This document shows, in pieces, positions 17,616 through 25,783 of a stretch of 64,000 bases of DNA; positions within the stretch are counted from its first letter, which is position 1; every line of letters starts with the position of its first letter. The position numbers and the translations under genes are program-made. A model generated the notes under the pieces. The model saw only the letters and a list, made by a program, of their open reading frames with translations. It was not told where the DNA came from and searched no databases. This DNA is from an uncultured Bacteroides sp. (GTDB lineage: Bacteria > Bacteroidota > Bacteroidia > Bacteroidales > Bacteroidaceae), in assembly GCA_949294185.1 (NCBI GenBank), contig CASFGA010000008.1, forward strand, positions 62,001 through 126,000, read 5' to 3'.

Positions 17616-19868
17616 ATGTCTCATTTAGCTCCATTGATAAGCGATTTGGCTCTTATCTTGATTTGTGCCGGCGTCATGACGCTCCTTTTCAAGAAACTGA
17701 AGCAGCCGTTGGTGCTCGGATATATAGTGGCCGGGTTTATCTGTAGCCCGCATTTCACTTTTACTCCCACGGTAACCGATGCGGCCAATATCCAGACATG
17801 GTCTGAGATTGGAGTCATTTTCCTGCTGTTCGCCTTGGGTTTGGAGTTCAGCTTCAAGAAGCTGATGAAGGTAGGCGGAGCGGCGGTGATATCGGCATGT
17901 GCCATTATCTTCTGCATGATTCTGGTCGGGATGTTTGTGGGATGGTCGTTCGGATGGAAGCAGATGGACTGCATCTACTTGGGCGGTATGCTTGCCATGT
18001 CGTCTACCACCATTATATATAAGGCATTCGACGATTTGGGCTTGAGGCAGCAGCGTTTTGCAGGCATTGTGCTGAGCATCTTGATATTGGAAGACATCTT
18101 GGCGATAGTGCTGATGGTCATGCTGTCTACGATGGCGGTCAGTCAGAATTTTGAGGGGATGGAGATGGGATACAGCATTCTCAAGCTTTTGTTCTTCCTT
18201 ATATTGTGGTTTGTGGTGGGCATTTATCTGATACCGCTTTTCCTGAAGCGTGTACGCCGTTTGATGAACGGCGAGACTCTGCTCATTGTGTCGCTTGCCC
18301 TGTGTTTCGGCATGGTGGTGTTTGCAGCCAGTGTCGGTTTCTCACCTGCCTTTGGTGCCTTTATCATGGGGTCTATTCTTTCTGAAACGGTAGAGTCTGA
18401 TCATATCGAGAAGCTGGTGGCTCCGGTAAAGGACTTGTTCGGAGCTATCTTCTTTGTCTCTGTGGGCATGATGGTTGATCCGAATATGATTGTAGAATAT
18501 ATAGTGCCGATTATCGTTATCGTGATAGCCATACTGGTAGGGCAGACTGTATTCGGGACGGGCGGTGTGCTGCTGTCTGGTCAGCCTCTGAAAATAGCCA
18601 TGCAGTGTGGTTTCAGTCTGACGCAAATCGGAGAATTTGCTTTCATCATTGCTTCACTGGGCGTGAGTCTGGGAGTGACAAGCAATTTCCTTTATCCGAT
18701 TGTGGTAGCCGTATCGGTAATAACCACTTTCCTGACTCCTTATATGATTCGCCTGTCTGCTCCGGCTTACAGGTTGGCAGACCGTTATATTCCTGTGAGG
18801 TGGAAACATTTGCTGGAGCGTTATGCTACAGGAGTCCAGACGGTGAATCATCAGACCAACTGGCATCGTCTGGTGTCTGCCGTAGTGCGTATAGTGGTTA
18901 TTTATTCGGTCTTGTCGGTAGCTGTAACCATTGTTTCACTGCATTTCTTTGTCCCGATGCTGATATCCGTATTGGGGGATGAATGGGGAAAACTGGCAGG
19001 GGCGGTTCTTACCGTAGGATTCCTGTCTCCTTTCCTGCGTGCATTGGTCATGAAGAAGAATCATTCGGTGGAATTTCGTTCTTTGTGGGCAGACAATCGC
19101 TTTAACCGCGCTCCGCTTCTGTCACTCGTTTTGCTGCGCATCGTGATAGCCATTTCTTTTTTGGTCTATGTTATCAATCACCTTTATCAGGCTTCGGTAG
19201 CTCTGGTGGTAGGTATAGCGATTGTCGCCGTCTTGTTGATGATACTGTCGCGTTTCTTAAAAAAGCAGTCTATTATACTTGAACGTGTGTTTGTGCAGAA
19301 TCTCCGTTCCAAGGATATGCGGAAGGAATATCTGGGAGAGAAGCGGCCGGAGTATGCAGGACGCCTGCTTGACCGTGACCTGCATTTGAGTGATTTCGTT
19401 ATTCCGGCAGATTCTTTGTGGGCGGGCCATACTTTGCAGGAACTTGACTGGGGGAAGAAATACGATGTGCATGTGGCTTCTATCATCCGGGGGACGCACC
19501 GCATCAATATTCCCGGCGGCGGAAACCGGATTTATCCCAATGACACGTTGCAGATAATAGGAACCGATGAGCAGCTTGCTCTTTTTGCAGCTCAGGCGGA
19601 AGCCATGAAAAACAGTAGGGCGGAGGAGGATTTCGGGAAGCATGAAATGTATCTGAAGCAGTTTGTAATCGATGCCAAGTCGCCTTTTTGTGGCCGCACG
19701 ATTCGCGAAAGCGGCATCCGTAACAAATATCATTGTCTGGTGGTGGGTATAGAGTCTGCCGATGACGGCTCTTTGCGCAAGCCGGATGTGAATATTCCTT
19801 TTGGTGAAAAGGACATTGTTTGGGTGGTAGGCGAAAAGACCGATTTGGCGAGATTGTTTAACGCCTGA
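17616..19868 (+). CDS. CPA2-family cation:proton antiporter with two TrkA-C domains
   Basis: This 750-residue membrane protein has about 12 transmembrane helices in the first 400 residues (Na_H_Exchanger fold, with signatures FALGLEFS and SVGFSPAFGAFIMG). A second hydrophobic stretch (about residues 425-550) comes next. Two TrkA-C/RCK_C-type cytosolic domains make up the C-terminus (about 590-665 and 680-750). No NAD-binding TrkA-N domain is visible, unlike Escherichia coli KefB/KefC. It likely exchanges K+ or Na+ for protons. A 70-nt hairpin with a T run ends the transcript. Confidence 0.9.
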   Translation: MSHLAPLISDLALILICAGVMTLLFKKLKQPLVLGYIVAGFICSPHFTFTPTVTDAANIQTWSEIGVIFLLFALGLEFSFKKLMKVGGAAVISACAIIFCMILVGMFVGWSFGWKQMDCIYLGGMLAMSSTTIIYKAFDDLGLRQQRFAGIVLSILILEDILAIVLMVMLSTMAVSQNFEGMEMGYSILKLLFFLILWFVVGIYLIPLFLKRVRRLMNGETLLIVSLALCFGMVVFAASVGFSPAFGAFIMGSILSETVESDHIEKLVAPVKDLFGAIFFVSVGMMVDPNMIVEYIVPIIVIVIAILVGQTVFGTGGVLLSGQPLKIAMQCGFSLTQIGEFAFIIASLGVSLGVTSNFLYPIVVAVSVITTFLTPYMIRLSAPAYRLADRYIPVRWKHLLERYATGVQTVNHQTNWHRLVSAVVRIVVIYSVLSVAVTIVSLHFFVPMLISVLGDEWGKLAGAVLTVGFLSPFLRALVMKKNHSVEFRSLWADNRFNRAPLLSLVLLRIVIAISFLVYVINHLYQASVALVVGIAIVAVLLMILSRFLKKQSIILERVFVQNLRSKDMRKEYLGEKRPEYAGRLLDRDLHLSDFVIPADSLWAGHTLQELDWGKKYDVHVASIIRGTHRINIPGGGNRIYPNDTLQIIGTDEQLALFAAQAEAMKNSRAEEDFGKHEMYLKQFVIDAKSPFCGRTIRESGIRNKYHCLVVGIESADDGSLRKPDVNIPFGEKDIVWVVGEKTDLARLFNA

Positions 19869-19900
19869 TTTTTTTAGCGACCAATCTTAATTTTTCTTTT

Positions 19901-19977
19901 TTACTGCCACTACTCTCACCATTGCTCATAACGATAAGTATATGAGTAATATAGAGGGTGGTGGTAGTAACTTTTTT
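19901..19977 (+). terminator. Long imperfect hairpin with T run after the antiporter gene
   Basis: TTACTGCCAC (19901-19910) pairs with GTGGTAGTAA (19961-19970, one G-U). CTCT pairs with AGAG, and ATTGCTCAT (19921-19929) pairs with ATGAGTAAT (19942-19950, one G-U). CTTTTTT follows. A shorter repeat, GGTGGTGG/CCACCACC (19957-19964 and 20000-20007), could form an alternative fold. A 72-codon minus-strand frame covers 19858-20076 but has a biased Lys/Gly composition and no start signal. I read the region as a structured terminator, not a gene. Confidence 0.6.
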
Positions 19978-20251
19978 CCTGCCCTTTTCAAATTTGCTGC
20001 CACCACCTTTTCCGTATTTCGATTTTGGAGGCTTTGTTTTTCTTTCTTTGGGGTCAGGACATAAAAACGATACCATGCTGATGATATTTTTGTTGCATAG
20101 TCTGATACGGAATTTTCATTTTGATAAAACGGATGGAGATTCAGAGAATGAGAATTTAGGTACTTGTTTTGTCTTCCTCAGTTTGTTATTTCCGGTTTTA
20201 TTTTGCTGATAGAATCGTTTATAAATCAAAATAAATCTTTATCATTTTTTA

Positions 20252-20374
20252 TATCCAAAAGCTAAAATGTTACATCAATGATAAAATATGTAACGTGAAT
20301 TAAAGTCGTGTAACGTATTTTGAACTTTTGGATACGGGAAGAAATACTTTTTTCATTTTAGTAAAATAACTTTG
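20252..20374 (+). promoter_or_regulatory. Operator array and promoter of the xylan locus
   Basis: Three heptads, TGTTACA (20269), TGTAACG (20289) and TGTAACG (20309), begin exactly 20 bp apart. They are bracketed by a perfect inverted repeat, TATCCAAAAG (20252-20261) and CTTTTGGATA (20325-20334). An exact -7 element TAACTTTG lies at 20367-20374, so the heptads are about 52-98 bp upstream of it. This is an activator-type layout; the -33 region is only T-rich. The remaining leader to the ATG at 20597 is about 220 nt and contains a 7-bp hairpin (20421-20427 with 20451-20457) around a G-rich loop. Confidence 0.65.
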
Positions 20375-20596
20375 TGATATTAGGAAAATTTCTGATTGCT
20401 CCCTGTTTGCTGTCTGTCGGCTGATTCATTCCGGGAACGGCAAGGGGGGGGAATCAGACGGACTCCTAATTTTAATTTATTTATGTGTAATCTTAAATCA
20501 GGAGAAATATGGAGATATAAAGGTAATGAAAAACAATGACAAATCAAAATGATTGTGAGTCGAGAGAAAACTTTTTTTAATTAATCATTTAATAAC

Positions 20597-23500
20597 ATGA
20601 AAAACATAAGACAACAGTTTCTTGCAGACTGTTCCTCAGACAAGAGGAAGGGTTTGAAATCAAGAGGAATCTTATTCTTTTTCTTATTGGTGTGTAGCTT
20701 GAATCTGGCTGCACAAGGTAAGTTTACAGTGACGGGTAAGGTTCTCGACGGGAATGACGAGCCATTGATTGGAGCTGCTATTGTATTGAAGAGCAATACT
20801 TCAGTCGGTACGGTTGCGGATTTTGACGGTAATTTTACATTGGAAGTTCCGGACAAGAATGCTGTATTGACAGTTTCTTATCTGGGTATGGCCCCACAGG
20901 ATGTGAATGTGAACGGACGGCGTATGATTGTGGTCACGCTGCGTGAGGATTCTGAAATGCTGGAGGAAGTTGTTATCGTGGGTTACGGACAGCAGAAGAA
21001 GGAATCTGTGGTAGGTGCCATTACACAAACCAAAGGTGAAGTGTTGGAGCGTGCCGGAGGTGTGGCCGACATCGGTGCTGCCCTGACCGGAAATCTGCCG
21101 GGTGTAATCACCACATCAAGTAACGGTATGCCGGGTGAAGAAGAGCCGGAAATCGTGATTCGTGGTGCAAGCTCATGGAACAACAGCGATCCGTTGGTAT
21201 TGGTCGACGGTATCGAACGTCCGATGAGTTCGGTGGACATCAGTTCGGTTGCATCTATATCTGTATTGAAGGATGCCTCGGCCACAGCTGTATATGGTGT
21301 AAAGGGAGCTAACGGTGTAATCCTCATCACGACCAAACGTGGGCAGGAAGGGAAGGCGCAGATTGACATTTCTGCCCAGATGACCATGAAGGTTCCTTCA
21401 AAGTTGCCGAACAAGTTGGATTCATACGATGCACTGATGGCGCGCAATGTGGCAATCGAGCATGAATTGGCGTTGTCAAATGCGTTAGGATCCGGTGCAT
21501 GGGGGTATATCACACCGCAGGCTGTCATTAATAAATATCGCTATCCGGCCAATCTGGAAGAGTATGAGCGCTATCCGAATGTGGACTGGCAGGATGTGCT
21601 GTTTAAAGATTATGCCATGTCTTACAATGCAAACCTGAATGTAAGCGGCGGTACGAATTTTGTGAAATATTTCGTGTCTGCCGACTTCCTGCATGAAGGC
21701 GACTTGTTCGATGTGATGGACAATGGGCGTGGTTATAACTCCGGTTATGGATACAACCGTATCAATGTCCGCAGTAATCTGGATTTCCAGTTGACCAAGA
21801 CCACTACATTTAAGGTAAACATTGCCGGCTCGAACGGTTCGAAGAAAACTCCGTGGGGATATACAAACTCTGCCGACTGGGCGATGGCTCAGTATTGGGC
21901 AGGAGCTTACAGCACTCCGCCCGATGTGTTCCTTCCCCAATATTCTGACGGCACATGGGGATATTATCCGAATGTGTCCAACGTATCCAATTCTACATCA
22001 AATTTGGCATTGTCGGGAGCAATGACTACCACGACAACCCGTATCAATACGGACTTTACATTGGAGCAGGACTTGAGCTTCATTACGAAAGGTTTGCATG
22101 CGCGTGCCATGGTTTCATGGGACAATGTGTTTGTGGAGACCAATCGTGGTGTGAATGACCTTTATCATGATCCTCAGTTCAAGTGGATTGATCCGGAAAC
22201 CGGCATTGTTTATTACAAGTCGGAATATGATGAGCAGAATCGCTTTGACTATCACTCTCAGATTTTGTGGACAACAGACGGTGGATATGTAAATGATGGA
22301 GCGACTCAGCGCAACCTGAATTACCAGATTCAGTTGGACTGGGCGCGTGAGTTCGGGCAACACAACGTTACGGCGATGGGACTGTTCAGCCGTCAGGAAA
22401 GGGCTACCGGTAGCATGCTTCCGAACTATCGTGAGGACTGGGCTTTCCGTACCACTTACAATTATGCCAACAAATATTTTGTGGAATATAATGGTGCATA
22501 CAACGGTTCTGAAAAGTTTGCGCCGGAATACCGTTTCGCTTTCTTCAACTCAGGTGCTTTGGGATGGATGATCTCAGAAGAAAAGTTTATGAACTTTTCA
22601 AAAAAGTGGTTGGATATGTTGAAAGTGCGCGTTTCTTACGGTGAAATCGGTGATGACAATGTGGCAAATCGTTGGCTTTATCTGAGTACATGGGATGTAG
22701 GAGGCGGAGCTAATGGTAAAACTCCGATGGGATTGAATCATGAATATAGCCCTTATTCATGGTATCGTGAAACGGCAGTAGGTAACCCGGACATTCACTG
22801 GGAAACGGTTCGTAAGTTCAACTTAGGTATCGACTATTCTTTCTTGAACGGACTGTTTGCCGGTGCCGTTGAAGTGTTCCGCGATCGTCGTACAGACATC
22901 ATCGTTTCTGGTGGCGAACGCTCCATTCCTCCTTATTATGGAGCCACACCTCCGTCGGCCAATCTGGGTGAGGTGAAGACACGTGGTTATGAACTGGAGC
23001 TGCGCATCAATAAAGTGTTTGCCAATCAGATGCGTTTGTGGGGTAATTTCAGCATGACGCACGCAGTGAATGAAGTAATCAAGCGTGATGACCCGCAGTT
23101 GGCTCCGGCTTACCAGAAGCAGGCCGGATACGCCATCAATCAGACTCATGCGCATATCGATGCCGGACATTTGAATACTTATGACCAGATATACGGAAGC
23201 CCGCAGCACAATACGAGCGACAACCAGAAGCTTCCGGGTGATTATTACATTGTCGACTTCAATGCCGACGGTGTGATTGATGATTTGGACTATACGCCTT
23301 ATGGCTTCTCTTCAACACCGCAGAACACCTACAATGCTACCATCGGTTTTGAATGGAAAGGTTTCACTGCCTTTGTGCAGTTCTATGGTGTAACGAATGT
23401 AACCCGTGATGTGAATCTGGAAAGCTTCACGAACCGTCTGAACAGAGTATATGACCAAGGAACCTGGTGGTCGAAAGACACGCCGACTCCGGAAGTGGTT

Positions 23501-23782
23501 GTGCCCCGCCTCACTACAACGCCGAGCTATTATTATGGCACACAGAATCTTTATGATGGTTCTTATATCCGTTTGAAGAATGCGGAAATCGCTTATACAT
23601 TCAACAGCGGATGGGTACATAAGATTGGCATCCGCAATCTGAAGATATTCTTGAACGGTAACAACCTGTGGGTATGGACCCGCATGCCGGACGACCGTGA
23701 GTCTAACTTCTCCGGAGCGAGTGGTCAGGGTGCTTATCCTACGATGAGGCGTTTCAATTTAGGACTTAAATTCACTTTATAA
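20597..23782 (+). CDS. xusA: SusC-like TonB-dependent transporter (XusA-type)
   Basis: This 1061-residue outer-membrane protein has a long N-terminal region with a hydrophobic signal (about residues 26-40, ending LAAQG). A carboxypeptidase-regulatory-like domain (about 43-120) follows, with GKVLDGNDEPLIGA. Next are a TonB-box-like VVIVGYGQQ, the plug domain (VLKDASATAVYG, GANGVILITTKRG) and a 22-strand-type barrel ending in Phe-Thr-Leu. SusC proteins import oligosaccharides with a SusD lid. It is first in a six-gene operon with a second SusC/SusD pair and a GH10 xylanase, the order known as xusABCDE-xyn10A in Bacteroidetes xylan degraders. The gene name rests on that order. Confidence 0.93.
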   Translation: MKNIRQQFLADCSSDKRKGLKSRGILFFFLLVCSLNLAAQGKFTVTGKVLDGNDEPLIGAAIVLKSNTSVGTVADFDGNFTLEVPDKNAVLTVSYLGMAPQDVNVNGRRMIVVTLREDSEMLEEVVIVGYGQQKKESVVGAITQTKGEVLERAGGVADIGAALTGNLPGVITTSSNGMPGEEEPEIVIRGASSWNNSDPLVLVDGIERPMSSVDISSVASISVLKDASATAVYGVKGANGVILITTKRGQEGKAQIDISAQMTMKVPSKLPNKLDSYDALMARNVAIEHELALSNALGSGAWGYITPQAVINKYRYPANLEEYERYPNVDWQDVLFKDYAMSYNANLNVSGGTNFVKYFVSADFLHEGDLFDVMDNGRGYNSGYGYNRINVRSNLDFQLTKTTTFKVNIAGSNGSKKTPWGYTNSADWAMAQYWAGAYSTPPDVFLPQYSDGTWGYYPNVSNVSNSTSNLALSGAMTTTTTRINTDFTLEQDLSFITKGLHARAMVSWDNVFVETNRGVNDLYHDPQFKWIDPETGIVYYKSEYDEQNRFDYHSQILWTTDGGYVNDGATQRNLNYQIQLDWAREFGQHNVTAMGLFSRQERATGSMLPNYREDWAFRTTYNYANKYFVEYNGAYNGSEKFAPEYRFAFFNSGALGWMISEEKFMNFSKKWLDMLKVRVSYGEIGDDNVANRWLYLSTWDVGGGANGKTPMGLNHEYSPYSWYRETAVGNPDIHWETVRKFNLGIDYSFLNGLFAGAVEVFRDRRTDIIVSGGERSIPPYYGATPPSANLGEVKTRGYELELRINKVFANQMRLWGNFSMTHAVNEVIKRDDPQLAPAYQKQAGYAINQTHAHIDAGHLNTYDQIYGSPQHNTSDNQKLPGDYYIVDFNADGVIDDLDYTPYGFSSTPQNTYNATIGFEWKGFTAFVQFYGVTNVTRDVNLESFTNRLNRVYDQGTWWSKDTPTPEVVVPRLTTTPSYYYGTQNLYDGSYIRLKNAEIAYTFNSGWVHKIGIRNLKIFLNGNNLWVWTRMPDDRESNFSGASGQGAYPTMRRFNLGLKFTL

Positions 23783-23793
23783 TTGAACATGTT

Positions 23794-25746
23794 ATGAGAA
23801 AATTATATAAAACTTTACTGTATGGAGGTCTGTTTGCGGTGACTTTAGGATTGTCTTCGTGTGAAGATTATCTGGAGAAAGACCCAGACTCTACGGTGCT
23901 GGAGGAAGATGTATATAAGAACTTCATGAATTTTCAGGGATTCGTGGAAGAAATATATAACTGTATTCCGGATAAGGTACACTGCTACTGGACTACCTCT
24001 TTCAACTGGGGTGAAGACGAGATTATGAATACCCAGGCCGACTGGCATCTGGTGCATCAGATAGATTTGGGTAACTTCTGGGCTTGGCAGGCAGGAAAGA
24101 TGAGCGAAGCTGCTTCTTGGCTTGACTCATCGGATGCTGATCCTACGGCAACGGATCGATTCAAGCATCGCTTGTGGCCGCATGCATGGTATTGCATCCG
24201 CAAGGCCAATATTGGTCTGGCGAATTTGGACAGAATGACGGATGCCACGCAGGAGGAAAAAGACCTGATAGCCGGACAGCTTTATTTCTTCCGCGCATGG
24301 TGGCATTTTGAAGTAATGCAATATTTGGGCGGAATGCCTTATATTGATCAGGTATTGGATTCAGAAGGTTTGACTTTGCCTCGTTTGAGCTTCCGCGAAG
24401 CGGCAGATAAGGTGGCAGAGGATCTTCAAAGAGCGGTAGATTTGTTGCCGATTGACTGGGATGATACGACAGTCGGAAAACAGACTTCCGGACAGAACGC
24501 ATTGCGCGTTACCAAAATAGCTGCATTGGGTTATTTGGGAAAGACTTACCTGTGGGCAGGCAGTCCGTTGATGGAGCATGGTGCACAGACTGGCGGTGCA
24601 AATACGTACAATTATAATAATGAGTATTGCCAGAAAGCGGCTCAGGCTTTCGGCGAACTGCTGACATTGGTGGAAAGCGGTCAGACCCAATATGAGTTGG
24701 TACAGTTCAAGGATGCTTATAGCGACATCTATAATCATACGAAAGCTGCCGGAGTAAGCAACTGCTATTCTGATCTGTTTTATACATCAGGACAGAACTG
24801 GATGGTTCCCGGCTCAGTTGAGGCCATATTCCGCGGCCCTTCTATGGGTATTAACATAAGCCCTTACCAAGCTGCGAAAACATGGGGACCAAAAGTTAAC
24901 AATTTGGTTCCGGATGATAAGTATATCCATCAGCCTACAGCCAATTACGTGAATCTGTATGGAATGGAAGACGGTTCTCGCTTGAACGATGCGCAAGGGT
25001 CGTTCGACAAGACACATCCGTTTAGAGGCCGCGATCCCCGTTTCTATCATGATATTGTTTTCGATGGGTTTAAATATGTAAACGGCCAGATGAGTGAAGA
25101 TATGGAAGAGTATCGTTACAGTGAGCTTTGTACCGATGGTAATGTTCGCGATGAGCAGTTGGGCAGCCGTACAGGATATTTCACTCAGAAATTGGCTCCT
25201 CATACTGTAAACAATTATGATAAGGTGCAGGATTATGGAGGCAATTTGCAGATGGGATTATGCTATATGCGTCTGGCAGATATTTATCTGATGTATGCAG
25301 AAGCATGTGCTGCTTTCGGAGGAGCCAATGGCAAGGCTTCCAATTTCTCTAAGACAGCCCGTGAAGCCATCAATGTATTGCGCGACCGTGTCGGTATGGC
25401 ACATGTGCTCGACCGTTATGCTTCCGACAGCCATACGTTTATGGACGAGGTGCGTCGCGAACGCGCTGTTGAGTTGGCTTTCGAAGGCTTCCGTTTCTGT
25501 GATTTGCAGCGTTGGCTGCTCCTTACGGAATATCCTTATAACATCAAGACCTCTCAAGAGTTTACACGCGTTCATGATGACGCATGGTATCGGGATGCCA
25601 ATAATGACCCGAGAGATGCCGAAGTGGCAAACTGGCGTGAAGAGGAAATCTTGACTCGTAATTTTACGGCGAAGCATTACTGGTTCCCGTTGAAGGTGGA
25701 GGATACTTATTTGTATGAAGGGTTTGACCAGAATCCGGGATGGTAA
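23794..25746 (+). CDS. xusB: SusD-like glycan-binding lipoprotein (XusB-type)
   Basis: This 650-residue RagB/SusD family lipoprotein has lipobox LSSC (Cys23). It has the helical TPR-like scaffold typical of SusD: QLYFFRAWWHFEVM near residue 170, and the C-terminal region with RRERAVELAFEGFRFCDLQRW. It caps the upstream SusC and binds oligosaccharides at the cell surface. It begins 11 bp after xusA and ends in the NPGW-type C-terminus common in this family. It is longer than average SusD proteins (about 500-580). Confidence 0.93.
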   Translation: MRKLYKTLLYGGLFAVTLGLSSCEDYLEKDPDSTVLEEDVYKNFMNFQGFVEEIYNCIPDKVHCYWTTSFNWGEDEIMNTQADWHLVHQIDLGNFWAWQAGKMSEAASWLDSSDADPTATDRFKHRLWPHAWYCIRKANIGLANLDRMTDATQEEKDLIAGQLYFFRAWWHFEVMQYLGGMPYIDQVLDSEGLTLPRLSFREAADKVAEDLQRAVDLLPIDWDDTTVGKQTSGQNALRVTKIAALGYLGKTYLWAGSPLMEHGAQTGGANTYNYNNEYCQKAAQAFGELLTLVESGQTQYELVQFKDAYSDIYNHTKAAGVSNCYSDLFYTSGQNWMVPGSVEAIFRGPSMGINISPYQAAKTWGPKVNNLVPDDKYIHQPTANYVNLYGMEDGSRLNDAQGSFDKTHPFRGRDPRFYHDIVFDGFKYVNGQMSEDMEEYRYSELCTDGNVRDEQLGSRTGYFTQKLAPHTVNNYDKVQDYGGNLQMGLCYMRLADIYLMYAEACAAFGGANGKASNFSKTAREAINVLRDRVGMAHVLDRYASDSHTFMDEVRRERAVELAFEGFRFCDLQRWLLLTEYPYNIKTSQEFTRVHDDAWYRDANNDPRDAEVANWREEEILTRNFTAKHYWFPLKVEDTYLYEGFDQNPGW

Positions 25747-25783
25747 GCAGAGACAGAATTTCATAATTTAAAAGATTGAACAA

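Noticed and set aside
19858..20076. Lys/Gly-rich 72-codon frame on the minus strand after the antiporter
   Set aside because: It covers a long hairpin with a plus-strand T run, has no initiation signal, and its composition is explained by the palindrome. Treated as non-coding, though not fully excluded.
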